64,000 bases of DNA from Bubalus kerabau (taxonomy: Eukaryota > Chordata > Mammalia > Artiodactyla > Bovidae). Every line of letters begins with the position of its first letter. Position 1 is the first letter of the stretch. A model generated the notes under the pieces. The model was given only the letters and a program-made list of their open reading frames with translations, searched no databases and had not been told where the DNA came from. Both the position numbers and the translations under genes were made by a program. Location of the stretch: assembly GCF_029407905.1 (NCBI RefSeq), contig NC_073626.1:82611482-82675481 (forward strand). The letters run 5' to 3'. Shown in pieces: positions 1 to 17,270 of this stretch.

Positions 1-5075
<5,075 letters not shown>

Positions 5076-8000
5076 CACGCATAAATGCAGATTCCTCTTG
5101 GAAGGTGGTTTCCATCTCAGTTGCAGAAGCATCTGAGGTTGCATATCCCAAGTTTTTAATAACTCTTTCACTCTCCTGCCAAGTCTGTTGAAAATTCCTC
5201 CTGAGTTCTTTAGGTGAATCAGAAACATCTAAAATGTGGCCGGCGATGACATCCTCATAGGTGGGTGGGGCGTGCTTGAAGTCAAAGCGAGATCTGCCAG
5301 CTTCTGAGCCATGTGACGAAGAGACTGTCGTCTTCGACCCAACAACCTGACTCTCAAATGCATCCACACCTGAGAAATGTTCACTGAGAGATCTTGTTTC
5401 AGAGCGTATGCTGGGCAGCTTAACAGGCATCATTTCTTGTAGCTCTCTAGGACGACTGTGAGAAAAACCCGTAAAGCTAGTGCTTTCTGAAGATGTTAAT
5501 CCAAATTCCTCCTTAAATGAACGGCTTTCTTGCTTTATATTACGATTTGCTTCTCCATTTATATAAGCTCTTCTATTTGACTGTGTGTCAAAACTTAGGC
5601 CATCCTCAAATCCCCTGAACCACCTGTTTATTTCATGTTCATGGTCACTCATGAAATTTTCAGCCATTTCAACAGACCTGTTGGCTGCTTCGTATCTCTG
5701 CGCGTGCTCTGATAGGCGAGGTCCTTCGACTTTGCGGATGATTTCCACTGCGTCAAAACTCTCAGTATCTGCTGGCACTATGTCTGTAGCGGAATTTACT
5801 CCATCTTTGTGAACGTAAGTCGACCTTTTCTCCACTTTCCTTACTTCCTCTTGAGCTTCCATGGATTCTTTGAAAGAACCACTGTCAGCATGATTTACAG
5901 TTATAGGTATTGTGATTGTAGGTGGAGAGTCCCTACCACGAGCCTCTATCTTAATTTGACGGCGAAGTGTTGCAGGAGACGTGATGATCTCAGACCTCTT
6001 CTCCACAATGGGAACCGGGGTTATCGATGAACATGGGATGATCCCTCTGGATAACTTCGCAGTGGTGTCTTTGAGTTTCACAAGTTGTTCAGAACGACTC
6101 TTGGGTGGCGAAGGGGAGGTACTTGCTTTGAGGATTCTAGTTGGTTGTGACGGCCTTGGTGATGGTTCAGCAAAACTGTCCTTTTTAGGGGACTGGGAAA
6201 GCTCATCCTTGGGAGAGGTTTGTGTTCGTCGGGCGGTAGACTCGATCGTTATGAAAGTTGGTGACGATGGGCGTGTTTTTAAAGATGGAGGAGGAAGCTT
6301 GGCATCATCTAGTTTAATTTCCTGATGGGTTTTCACTTGATGATGAGCAGTAGTTTCTTGATGAGTTGCTACTTGGTGGTGCTCTGCTTTTTCCACAATT
6401 GTATTTTCTTTCTGCTGGGTATTTTTATTATAACTGACATTAGCATTAGACACTTTAGATAATGTTTCATTAAGACTGGTAGCTTTATTTCTCTGCTTTC
6501 CCGCTTTAGACGATATCATGGCCGTTTGAATTGTATTTTCACAGGACACAAGCATATCCTCTGCCTGAGTCTTAATGTGTGTTATTTCTTCTTTGATTTT
6601 TTCTATGTTATTCTCCATAGCAATGCGAACTCCATATTCTCTTTTTTCTTCACTTAATAGCCATACTGGAATAATATTTAACAGCATCTGAAATGTCTTA
6701 AGGCCATTTTTATCTGGTTCTGCTTCAAACTCTTTTACCCTAGACAGAATCTGTTGTAGTTCTTCACGTTTTCTCAAGAATTCCAATACATTTACAGCAC
6801 GTTTTCCATCATCCTGCTGGGATTCTTTCGCAGAAGAGAATAAAGATTTGTTCTGTGTCATCTCTTGCTTTGACTCTTTAGTATTAGAAAAGACTTGTTT
6901 CTGTTGTATGCCCTTGACGCCAAGATATTTTTCTTCCTGAAGATTATTATTTGGCTGGGGCAATTTTTTATGTTCAACTTGACTTTCAAAAGACTGTGTA
7001 TGTGTTTGCTGAAAATTCTGAGTCTGAGAATCAAGATGTGCCTCAGTAACCTTTTGTTCGACTACCTTCTGAGCTGATTTATTCAAGTGCTCTTGTTTTG
7101 TTTCAACTATTAGACTTTCTTTTTTTGGACCAATCATTGGTGGTCCCTGAATTGTTTCTTCACTTCCTAGAAGTTTCCCACTCGCAGATTCTCTAAATTC
7201 TCTTTGCTTCTCATGAACTATTTTGAGCTTACTTTCATGGCTTTTCCCTGTGGTTTCTGTAGGCAATTGTATTGTTGCTGTCTTCTCCTTCGCAGGTAAT
7301 TGATAATGTTTTTCAGTCACTGATTGCGTATAGCTACTACCTTCAGTCCTTGCTTCCGTTCTCCCGGTTTCCTGGTACTGTTGTTTGGTAATGGTTTGAA
7401 TATCAACTTCAGATTGCTTTTTATGACTTTCATAGCTGTGGTTTGTTTCATCTAACTTATGACCTAGAATTGGAACCTTCATGGTTTTAACTTTGAAACT
7501 GGGGGAAACTGGTTGGCTTTTGGGCAAGTGCAACTGCTCCAGATGCTTCTGTTGTGTTTGCTGGATCCTATATTCTTGCTGACTCTGTTTAATTTCACAA
7601 GCTGATTTAGATTGGATCATACCCTTTGAGCTCTGCAAAACTTCCTTTTTCATTGTATCTTTGCCTTCCAAGGTTGCTGGAACATGTTGGAGCCTCTTGG
7701 CAGAGAATGTCACTGCCGGTGTTGTGGAAAGCTGGTTATCAGTACAGACCCCTAGATCTTGAGAAAGACTTTGAGAGACTGGGTTGGTTTGGGCCACTGT
7801 GACCTCTGAATCCATTCCAGTTAGGGGGACCTCCTCCTTTGTTTTTTGTAACACCACTTCCTTTTTCAACTCTGATACGTTTTGATTTTGGCTCTCTGTT
7901 CTAACTATGTTGTAGCCCGAACTCCCCTGTCTCTGTTTTTCAAGCTCTTCTCTTTGTTGTCTGTATTTTTCTTCAGCAATCATTAAAGGTGTTTTAAATT

Positions 8001-11000
8001 TTCTCATATAAGGTTTTGGACTTTGCTGCCCTGAACCTGCTGGAAATGAATGAGATTTTATGAGAGGTGCTATAGGTTTTTTCTTGGGTGGTGAACTTTC
8101 TGGAACTGCCTGTGAGAAAGACCTTGTAGAGTCCATAGATAGTTGCTTTCTTTTATCAAGACTTTTGCTAGATACATTCTGCATTGTCTCTATGTGTTCA
8201 CTGCTAGTTGCTGTTATTACTCTTTTCTGATCCTTTGAGGGAGTCATTTTACATTCTGTATCTGGCAGAGAATTTTCCAAATCAACTTTTGGGGAACTAT
8301 GATTCTTTATATCTTCTATCTGCTTCGGAAACTTGGGTTTGGGGAGTGTGGGAGGTGGCAAACGTCCTCCAGATTTTCCTGTTGTGATTTTAGCCTGAGA
8401 GCTTGAGGCTTCTTCTTGGGAGTATTGTATGAATGTTCCATTATGCTTTTCTTGAACAGAAGAGGAAAGGAGATGTGCTGGTTTTAGAGCTGGAGCTGGA
8501 GGAGGAGGGGGCGGTGGTGGAAACGTGGATAGACATTCTCTTTCAAATTTCTCATCTTCTGGTGGTGGAGGAAGAGGGAGGCCTGGAAAATTTTCAAATT
8601 CAGCCTGTATCTTCTCAGTGGACAGTGAAGGAGGAAACACATTTTTTTCAGGCAACATCATTAAAGGAGGTGGAGGAGGAAGAGGAAATTCAATTTCAGA
8701 TGATGCATTGGAAGGTAGAGGAGGAGGTGGAGATGGAGGTGGAAGAGGGAACTCATTTTCCTTTGCATTATTTTCAGGGTTAAATTTGATTGGATTAAAG
8801 GACATTTCCATTGCCATTTTTAAGTCTTTGGAGGTATTTGTCTTCATTAGAAAGTCCTGGCTCTTCAGATGAATATCAGTCTGCTTTTTGTCAGTTGCCT
8901 TAAGTTGATTGTGGCTTTTTTGGGAGACTTTCACTTCTGTTACATTTGACATGTTTTGATTCACAGGCAAAGTCTGCCACCCTGGTTGAGGGGTCACATT
9001 CTTTTTCATTATATCTTTATTAGAATATTGCTTTTCTTGTTTTAACAGAGTCTGCTTCTGAAAGTCCTCTGAAACCTCACGTGTTTCTCCAACCATCCTG
9101 TAGACTGGACCCTGGGTTAAACCAGGCCTAGAGCTTTGTGTATCTGTTGATGTTTTAGTGTTTTTGGTATTTTTAGGACTCTTGACAGGGAAAGCCTCAA
9201 TCTTCTGGTAGTCATTCCTCAGTTGGCAAGTTTCAGTCTGTTGCTTTCCAATTGTTTTATCAATAGATTGCAAAAACACAGCCTCCTTCTTCTGTTCTCT
9301 CTCTGTCTCTGCTTCCTTGGTTTTTCGATGTTCCCTAACTGACAGGGTTGAAGTCAACTGTCCGCTTACATGTTCATCCCTTAGATGTTGCTCTGTCGTG
9401 TTATCAGTCCAGATACCCACTTGGTGTGAATTAGATAGTTTTCTAAGGTTTTTCTCAAGAGCATCATTGTTTTGTTCACGATCTATGACAATCTTTACAG
9501 GGCCTTTGGGGGCTTTTGGAAGATTAACCTCAGTTCTTTCTTTCATTAAATCTCCATGACAAGATTTGTTTATAGTTTGATTGAGAATGTCTGCTCCCTC
9601 CTGCCACCTGGCTGCTGGCTCAAAGGGTCCTGGTCTTGGCTGCAGAATGCTTTTTTTGTCCCTCTGGACAGCCACCTGATGAGTCCCTGTTTTCTGCTCT
9701 TCTTTGGATCCTGCCATCACAGTCTGCACTTCATCTTTGACTGCACTTTTATTTACCTCTTTGAAAGCTCTTTGTGTTTCTTTTAGATTCCTTAATGATG
9801 CCTCGAGGTCATCTAGGATAAGCTCCTTTTTCAGTATTTCCGTCCTTGTATGTGCAGTCTTTTCAAGGCATTCAATAGCTTTCTCAATATCCCCAGGGAC
9901 GACATCAGGCTGTTTAGAATCTTTCCATTTTTGACTTGATTCCTTAAGTGACTTGAGGGTGGTCAGCATGTCACCTTTTATAATTTCTTCTGTTTTAGCC
10001 ACTGTTTTCTGACTTACGGCCTGGCTGAGGGAGTTTAGGGTTGACTTCACATCACCTTTAATAATTTCTTCTTTGGGTAACTTACAAGATGTATTCTGAG
10101 GCTCTGTCAGAAAAACCTTAACTGTATTATGCACATCTCCTGGGATGATGTCAGTTTCATTAACAGTACGTTCAACCTGAGATTGCCTTTTCTTTAATAA
10201 CAGTTTTGTGCCTTCTACATCACCACCAATGATTTCTTCCTCTTTTTCTTGTTTCCTACCTGTTAGTATTTCATTTGAGCCTGTCTGGAGTTGTCTGAGA
10301 TAATCCAAAGCTCCAGTTTCTATGCATGTTGTAAAAAACTGAACATTTCCTCTCTCAGAGGCATCAATTTTAGCCCTTTCAGATATTTTATTGTTTGATA
10401 TGGAAGATAGCAAATTATGAATCGTACGTTTTACATCACCCCCTACTATTTCTTCACGCTTAATTGTATCACCAGCATTTTCATGAAGAAGACAATAGAT
10501 AGTCATGTTAATATCGCCTCTTTCATCTTCCTGAATCAAAATACCTTTCTTTACAGATCTTTCCTCAGAGAACAGGTTTTTTATTGCTTGTTGGACATCA
10601 CCACTCACTATCTCTTCTTTTTCAGCATGAAATTCTGTTGATCTGTTTAATAACTGAGTTTTGGTCAGATTAACATGTCCCTTCTCTTCTTCACTGACCA
10701 AAATCTCTCTTTTCTTACAGTCTCTTTTGGAAAGAAGGTTCACCATTATATTTCTGAGGTCAACCTTGATAATTTCTTCTTTCTGTATCTCAGGTGATGC
10801 TTGATTCATTAGCTTGTATTTTGCCATTCGAACATCCCCAACCTCATCAGCTTCGATGATGATTCCAGGAGCCTCGATAACTTTTTGAGAGTACAGTTCT
10901 CCTAGGGTTTCTTTAATGCTCTTGCCAATAATTTCCACCTTTTCTACCCTATTTTCAGTAAATCTGTGAAGGGGTGTGGTTTCAAAGAGCCATGTAGTTG

Positions 11001-14000
11001 TCTTGACATCAGCAGGAGGGATTTCTTCCTTGGTGATTTTTGTGATGCTTTCATCTGCTTCCTTAATAGAATCCAAAGTTTGGTTTTCAAAGAGCCATAC
11101 TGCCTGCTTCACATCACCTTTCTGCACATCTTCCTGGGTGACTGTTTTGATATTTTCATACTCTGACCCTTCTCCTCTCAGTTCATCTAGAGTATGGGTC
11201 TCAAATAGCCAGGTGGATGTTTTAACATTGCCCTTCTGTATTTCATTGACACTTACTGTTCTTACATAAGTATTCTTATCCAAATTTTCAGACTCAAAGA
11301 ATTGTTTACTTTTCCTTACATCCCCACCTTGAATACAGTCCACAGTGGGCACAATATCACGTGACTCCTTTGCAATCTGATCCAGTGGCTGGGTTTCAAA
11401 TCTGTATCTAACAGAACTAACATCCCCCTTCTGAATGTCTTCTTGTGTGACAGATTTAATCACATACACAGTCTCAGATTCATTAATTGAGTCTAATGGT
11501 TTTGTTTCAAAAAGCCACCTTGTCCCTCGTACATCGCCATGAATTACCTCTTCCTTTTTAACTGTAGTCACTTCATGATAAAACCCTTCTCGATCTTGAA
11601 TTGCATAGAGTGGCTGGGTTTCAAAGAGCATTCTGTAGCTTTTTACGTCGCCCTTTATTACTTCTTCAGTAATTGTTTTCTTGGTGCTAATATAGTCCGA
11701 TTCTTCTTTAATCTCATCTAAAGAAAAAGTCTCAAAAATAAAGCATCCCTTTCTTACATTTCCACCTTGTATGTCTGTCACTGTCTTAACTAATTCATCA
11801 CCTTCTTGACTTTCTTTTATCATATCAATTGGTTGGTTTTCAAAGAGCCACCTACAATTTAAAACATTGCCTTTCTGAATATCTTCAGCCTTTAGGGTTT
11901 TGATCTTTCTCAAAACCTCCTCTGAACCGGAACTTATAGAATCTAAGGACTGACTTTCAAATTTATGCCGCATGCTGGAGACATCCCCAGCTTGGATATC
12001 CATTTCTATGGCTTTGATCTCCTTTCCTTCTTCTCCTTGTATGCTGTCCAAATTTTCTGTCTCAAAAAGGAAACATGTTGTACGAACATCCCCACCATGG
12101 ATTTCCTCTTGTTTCACAGTTTGCAATTTGACTGTTGCTTCAGAGTCATCTTTTATGGTATCAAGTGGCTGAGTTTCAAAGAGCCAGGTACAGGCTTTGA
12201 CATCTCCCTTATGAATTTCTTTACTGCCAGTCATTAGTGAAACTTTTTCATAAAGAGATTCCATTGGCTGGGTTTCAAAAAGCCATCTACAGGTTTTGAC
12301 ATCCCCTTTAACAACATCAGTGACTTGTTCAGTTTTCCTTTCTACTTCTTCCATATTGCTAAAATGTTTAATCGAATCAAGTGGTTGGGTTTCAAATAGC
12401 CACTTAGCAGATTTTACATTCCCAGTCTGTATTTCTTGAGCAGATATTCCTCTAATTATCTGATATTTATGAATGCTTTCATCAAACTGATCAATGGGCC
12501 TTGTTTCAAAAAGCCACCTACAGCTTCTTACATCACCTCTTAGGATTTCTTCTTGCTGGACTGTCTTTACTTGATGGTATTTTCCAAGGTGATCTTGAAT
12601 GGCATATAGTGGTGTTGTTTCAAAGAGTGCTTTATTTAACTCTACAGCACCTCTTGTGACTCCTTCCACCTCTATTTTATGTGATGCATCAAATTTAATC
12701 AAGTTGTTTGATTCAAAGATATGTGTATAATTCCTTACATCTCCTCTGTCAACTTCTTCAAGTTTCACTGTTCGTATGTACTCTTTTTTATCTTCTCTAA
12801 TCTCTTCTAGAGGTTGGGTTTCGAAAATCCATTTTTGGTGCCTGACATCCCCCTTTTCTTCTTCAGAAGCAGTAATTTTTTGAAGTTTTCCTACATCAGG
12901 GCTATCTTTTAAAGCCTCTATTGGAAGTGTTTCAAATAGTTGCTTAGTAGTTTGTACATCACCCCCTATTATCTCTTCAAACTTTAGATGGTCTGCATCA
13001 GGAACTTCTTTCAGAATATCTAATGGCTGTGTTTCAAACATCCAACACTTTTTAGAGACATCTGTACCTATTACTGTTTCCTTTTCAATGATGACCTCTT
13101 CTGTCTCTTCTTTGATTTTCTCCAAAGGTTGAGTTTCAAACAACCACTTGGCCCTACTCACCCCACCTTTGACATTTTCTTCCATGGATATTCCTCTGAC
13201 GACTTTAATTTCTGTTATATCTTTGTTAATTGTGTCTAGGGGCTGTGTTTCAAACATCCAACGTGCTGTTCTCACATCCCCCTTTTCAACATCTTCTCTG
13301 TGAACAGTTTTAATTTCTAGCATTTGACCTGAGCCATCTCTAATAACATATAATGGCTGCGTTTCAAAACATTTTATACTTCTCTTAACATTCCCCTTAA
13401 TTTCTTTGAGCTCAGATCTGAGTTGCAGTAGGTGCATCTCATCTACTGAGTGAAGTTGTCCAAGTTGATCCAGATGTTGAGTTTCAAACATGTATCTCAC
13501 AGTCTTGACATCCCCCCCAGTTATGTCCTTTATGGCAGTTGCTATTGATTCTTCTTGAGTTTGATGCAGTTTATTCATTGAGTCTAATGGCTTTGTTTCA
13601 AACATCCACCGGGCTGTGTGGACATCTCCTCTGGCAAGCTCAGGAATTTTCTCAGCATGTTCCTCAGTGCCAGAAGAATGATCCCCCAGAGTATCAATGG
13701 GTTGGGTTTCAAACATCCATGTGGTATATTTCACGTCACCACCAGCGATGATTTCTTGATCAGCAATGCCCTTGGGGATGCTGTCTTCATCTGGAGAGCC
13801 ATTGTTAATGGAATCTAATGGCTGATTCTCGAAGATCCATCTCATGGACTGCACCTCCCCCTTCAGAATTTCATCCCACTCCACGTGTTCTCTTTCCGAG
13901 TTCAGACCTTTTTGAAAACTGTCATTCGTATTTTCAAAAACATACCGGGCTTGTTGCACATCTGCTGAAACTGAGCTCCCCGCATTCATTTGACGAGAAA

Positions 14001-14397
14001 CAATCTCAGAAACCTCACTGATATAATCTTTTTCTAAGTTTTTCCTTAACTCGGGATGGATGTGTTTATATAAACGGTTTAATTCATACAAATTTCTTTG
14101 TTTGGAGTATAATTCTTTGGGGACTGGTGGTTTTCTAGGAGGGTTGGGGAGTTCAGGGGACTGGGAAAATGCTGTCACATCTACTGGAGGTTGAAGCATG
14201 TCAGGTGGGGGAGGAGGAAATTCTTCTGTCTTTTCCGAAGGAGTGGCATTAATTTGTGCCAGAGTTGAGGAAGTGGCACTGTGGTCACTGTATTTGGTGG
14301 TTGATGTTTCCTTCCTCTGGCTGGTTGAAGTGTAAGAAGTAGAAGAGGTACCCACAATTGATGATGGCTTTAAAGTCTCTTCAGATTCACTTTCCAT
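5076..14397 (-). CDS. XIRP2: XIRP2 giant exon (Xin repeats, proline-rich and C-terminal regions)
   Basis: XIRP2 is a striated-muscle actin-binding scaffold of intercalated discs, myotendinous junctions and costameres, also found in inner-ear hair-cell bundles. This exon encodes 3107 codons plus one base, with no internal stop. Counting from the ATG at 44954-44956 it covers residues 169-3275. In order: an EEFPPPPPD motif near residue 226, 28 Xin repeats of type [16 protein letters not shown] (about residues 312-1312), a degenerate GDV array (about 1353-1684), a proline-rich block (about 2048-2142), a basic [12 protein letters not shown] segment, a predicted helical region (about 2696-2801) and PPTYEDV (about 3212). 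The acceptor follows a pyrimidine tract (tttctctcccttaaag) and the first codon is ATG. The donor is CGTG|gtaaat at 5075; if not spliced, the frame adds Gly-Lys and stops at 5068-5070. Human XIRP2, from memory, has the same organisation and 28 repeats. Confidence 0.97.
6500..6815 (-). other. XIRP2: XIRP2: conserved helical segment near the C-terminus
   Basis: Residues about 2696-2801 run from [20 protein letters not shown] past [20 protein letters not shown] to [14 protein letters not shown]. The heptad-like pattern of Leu/Ile with Glu/Lys suggests helices, possibly a small folded domain or coiled coil, in an otherwise low-complexity, probably disordered C-terminal half. It matches human XIRP2 closely from memory. 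No catalytic motif is seen. Confidence 0.6.
8479..8758 (-). other. XIRP2: XIRP2: proline-rich block
   Basis: Residues about 2048-2142 contain several polyproline runs ([42 protein letters not shown]). These are typical SH3, EVH1 or profilin ligands. The opposite strand is correspondingly G-rich and has long open frames there that are shadows of this block. Confidence 0.85.
9850..10845 (-). other. XIRP2: XIRP2: second array of degenerate Xin-like units
   Basis: Directly after the canonical array come about twelve units that keep the EEI-x-GDV lead-in and a Leu-rich tail but have lost the W-x-FET core. Examples are [56 protein letters not shown] and [14 protein letters not shown]. Spacing is about 25-40 residues, similar to the first array. 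I infer a common origin by tandem duplication. Whether they still bind actin is unknown. Confidence 0.75.
10966..13968 (-). other. XIRP2: XIRP2: array of 28 Xin repeats
   Basis: Twenty-eight 16-residue units were read off the translation. The first is [16 protein letters not shown] and the last [16 protein letters not shown], with a core of GDV, a W or aromatic at position 8, and FET followed by a Q/K/R-P-L/I-D end. Spacing is mostly 34-40 residues with acidic EEI-type linkers. Xin repeats bind and stabilise actin filaments. Units near 12730, 11960 and 11330 are the most diverged ([27 protein letters not shown]). Confidence 0.93.
14200..14226 (-). other. XIRP2: XIRP2: [12 protein letters not shown]1-type proline motif
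   Basis: The peptide EEFPPPPPD at residues 226-234 fits the acidic-FPPPP ligand bound by EVH1 domains of the Mena/VASP family. Xin proteins are known to bind Mena/VASP near the N-terminus. A second FPPPP occurs in the proline-rich block near 8520. Confidence 0.7.
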
Positions 14398-15056
14398 CTT
14401 TAAGGGAGAGAAAATCAAATCTTATAAAGAGTATAGTGATGGAGACTTTCTGGGCACTGCCTTTCACCTGCCCATGCTACGATATCTCCATTGGGAACAA
14501 GAGGTGATAGACTCCATTTAGAGACCTACTTCAAAGCAAAATTCAGTATATGTTACTATCTTTCCTATAATCCATTTGCACTTTTTAGAATTATATTCCC
14601 TATTCAATACATCAGGAACTCAGTATTTTAACATTTACCCATAATCTTGACTGTCTTTCCTTCTTTACTTAATGTGCTATGCAGAGTAATCTAGAGGGAA
14701 ACAATTAAAATCTTAAAGTACTTTTGAGGGTTGTTTTGTTTTCCTTGGAATTTTAAACACAACAGAGTAAGTAGATGACATTTAAAAACTGGCTTTATTA
14801 CTTTATCTAATGTTAATTATTAAACTTAAGTACATACATAATTTTTTCTCCCCTAATTTGCTTTAGTGAGAAAAGTTTTAATTCTCTCTACTGCTTTTCT
14901 CATGTAGAATAATATTCTTCATCTGGAACAGAATAAGTACTGGTTCAGGATATTTTTTTGCTATTGGAAAACCTGTTCATTCAATAATTTGAAAATGTTA
15001 TGTGTTTACATGTGGTTTTATACTTAACATGTCTCTGTGCAGAGACATTATCTTAC
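14398..15056 (-). other. XIRP2: XIRP2 intron, 659 bases
   Basis: It has donor gtaaga and acceptor ctctcccttaaag. AT-rich; I see no repeat or other feature in it. Confidence 0.9.
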
Positions 15057-15187
15057 CTTAATCTGCTTGGCTGGGGTCAATTCTTTGTCAGAATGAAGGA
15101 CCTTTTCCTGGACAGACTTTTCAAATTGTTCTTTTAAAAACTTAGTCGAAACCTTTGGAATCTCTTCAACTTCAGGTGTATCTATGA
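15057..15187 (-). CDS. XIRP2: XIRP2 coding exon before the giant exon (residues 125-168)
   Basis: This 131-base exon starts with two bases that complete a valine codon and ends in phase 0 with ...PAKQIK. It encodes [20 protein letters not shown] and continues through [17 protein letters not shown]. This matches human XIRP2 ([16 protein letters not shown]) closely, from memory. The acceptor is tttctgtttatag and the donor AAG|gtaaga. The segment is acidic, likely helical and precedes the Xin repeats. It has no start codon of its own and is too short to show up as a long open frame. It was found by following the phase from the giant exon. Confidence 0.95.
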
Positions 15188-16125
15188 CTATAAACAGAAA
15201 AGAACACCATGGATATTATGTAACTAATAAACATGATGTTTGGGAAGTCATTATAATACTATGGAAAACTTCTTATAATGTAAGTTAAGTAAAAGTATTC
15301 AGGATATAAATGTATACATATGGCACTACTTCATTAGGTAAGTTAGTAATTGTCAAGAAATATAGGAAGAAAAATAATGGTGGTTACTGGATGGAAAGTC
15401 ATAAGTTATGAAGCTGTTATTTATTTTAATTGCATACATTTTCCAAATTTTCTACAAGCATGATTTACTATTGTGCTTAAATAATAATAAAAGTTATAAA
15501 ACAAGAAAAGAACAGCAGAAGAACAGAAAAGGATCTACTTCCTTAAGCAAAACGACAATAAAACCAAATTCAGATATAGTTAAGTAACATTTGGGTCACA
15601 GTTGGCTTAAATCTTCCCTTCTAGCACTTAGGAACAGCAAAACTCATTCCCCTTTTACAGGCAAGACACTCTGTACCCATTTTATGCAGATCTGCACAAG
15701 TTTGCCTGGAATCTAATCTCATATCTGTAGATTGGAGAATTACACTTAAACATGCTTGAATCTATCATTAACAGTAATACAATCTAGATAACTTTTCTGT
15801 TCCCAAGGAGCTTGATAAACATCAAGTTTATTCTAGATCCCTAAGGCAAAAACAATTCAGAGGTGACTGGTGTATCACCTTCTAGGCTTTTTGGATACAT
15901 CATAAGGTTGAAGGGCAATGAACTATTTTAGAAGCTTATTGCAGCTCTTAGCATAGACAGAACCTAATTATATATAGAAATACTGCCCTATCTCCATTAG
16001 AATTATGAGTAATAGTTACTACCTTTATTTAGTGGGAAGGCTTGTACTTTAGAAGTTCTCTATTCAAACACAGAAGCATCAACAGTAAAAAGGTATATTC
16101 AAATCAAATAATATCAGATTCTTAC
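15188..16125 (-). other. XIRP2: XIRP2 intron, 938 bases
   Basis: It has donor gtaag and acceptor ctgtttatag. AT-rich and apparently unique; 15300-15500 may be an old repeat relic that I cannot classify. Confidence 0.9.
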
Positions 16126-16198
16126 CTGTTTCTTGAACATATTGATGGAGCTTAGAAGCTTGGTTTATTTCCTCAGTGTGCTTTTCAAGATGAGAGAC
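16126..16198 (-). CDS. XIRP2: XIRP2 coding exon (residues 101-125)
   Basis: This 73-base exon encodes [20 protein letters not shown] then VQET and one base of a split valine codon. It matches human [20 protein letters not shown] from memory. The acceptor is aaacatag, with a weak pyrimidine tract, and the donor is ACAG|gtaag. It enters in phase 0 and leaves in phase 1, so together with the 131-base exon it forms a unit of 204 bases that could be skipped without a frameshift. Confidence 0.94.
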
Positions 16199-16578
16199 CT
16201 ATGTTTAAAGATAATTTTAAATAAATAATTGTTTTTAAGAAATCAGGTTATTTCAGGATTGTACATGTATTCTACATTGCAGAGTGATTTTCATCCAAGA
16301 CTTCAGTACACATAGAGAGATGCAAATTAAACACTGATCATTTATTTTAATGCATGAGCTCATGCTGTAACAGAACATATATGAATGGATATCTAAAGTA
16401 CCCTTATATTTTCAGGGTGCTCATTTTATATTTCAAAGACTTCAAAGTCAGGAAAGAGACACTGATGTGTATTGGTATTAAATACATAAAGGACTATAAA
16501 AGCAATTGTTTATAACAAGATCAGAATGTCCACACAGTTCTGGAAACTGTGTGGAAAGTGTTTTTTCTCAGTAGTTAC
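16199..16578 (-). other. XIRP2: XIRP2 intron, 380 bases
   Basis: It has donor gtaac and acceptor aaacatag, which has a weak pyrimidine tract. Nothing else is recognisable. Confidence 0.9.
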
Positions 16579-16689
16579 CATTTCTCTTCCAAGAACATCA
16601 ATTTTGTGTGCTTCGGAAATTTCTGGTTCATTTCTTTCCATTTTCTGGCTGCATCTTGAAATGTTGACCTGGCTGCTACGGATTACCTC
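16579..16689 (-). CDS. XIRP2: XIRP2 coding exon (residues 64-100)
   Basis: This 111-base exon of 37 codons (phase 0 at both ends) encodes [20 protein letters not shown] and continues to KIDVLGREM. Human has [20 protein letters not shown] and KIDVHGTEM in the same place, from memory. The acceptor is cattttcag and the donor ATG|gtaac. Being symmetrical, it can be a cassette exon. The ruminant sequence diverges faster here than in the Xin repeats, with Cys and Asn in place of Ser and Gly. Confidence 0.94.
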
Positions 16690-16809
16690 CTGAAAATGAA
16701 TGAATGAATAGACAATGCCTTAAGAAAATTCTGAAAATTTTAACTTTTATTTTATCAGTGCAATTTCAGTGAAAGAGACTTCTGAAAAAAAATTGTTCCC
16801 TCCATATAT

Positions 16810-17270
16810 TGCTTTGCTTGACTGTTGTAACAAATGATCACAAACTTAGTATCTTACAGTTCTTTAGGTCAGAAACACTGAATGGGTCTTGCTGGGTGTT
16901 AGCAGGTGTCATTCCTTTCTCCAGGCTCTAGGGGAGGATCCATTCTCTTGCCTCCAGCAGTTCTAGAGGCTGCCCACTTTCACTGGCCTATGGCCTCCTT
17001 CTTCTAGTTAAACTTTTTCTCACTCTGCCATCTGGCTGATTTTCTCTTCTGATCCCCCTTTCACTTTTATGGACCCTTGTGATTACATTGAACTAATCCA
17101 CAGAATCCAGGATTATCTCCCTGTCAAAAGGTCAGCTACTTAGCAGCTGTAATTCCATCTTCAACCTTAATTCTTCTTTGTCACATAACTTACATATCCA
17201 CAAATTCTGAGGATTAAGATACAGGTATCTTCAGGAGCCAGTATTCTGTTTACCACCCTTAGAAAGCAAC
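16810..17270 (-). mobile_element. MLT1-like MaLR LTR remnant
   Basis: It reads as the reverse complement of a MaLR LTR: starts near gttgtaacaaatgatcacaaa, contains the ggacccttgtgattacatt block and ends near tattctgtttaccaccc. It is diverged and lies 120 bases from a XIRP2 exon. The family name is from memory. Confidence 0.65.

Noticed and set aside
8433..8872. Plus-strand frames of about 115 residues rich in Glu/Gly opposite the proline-rich block.
   Set aside because: They are antisense shadows of the XIRP2 polyproline codons.
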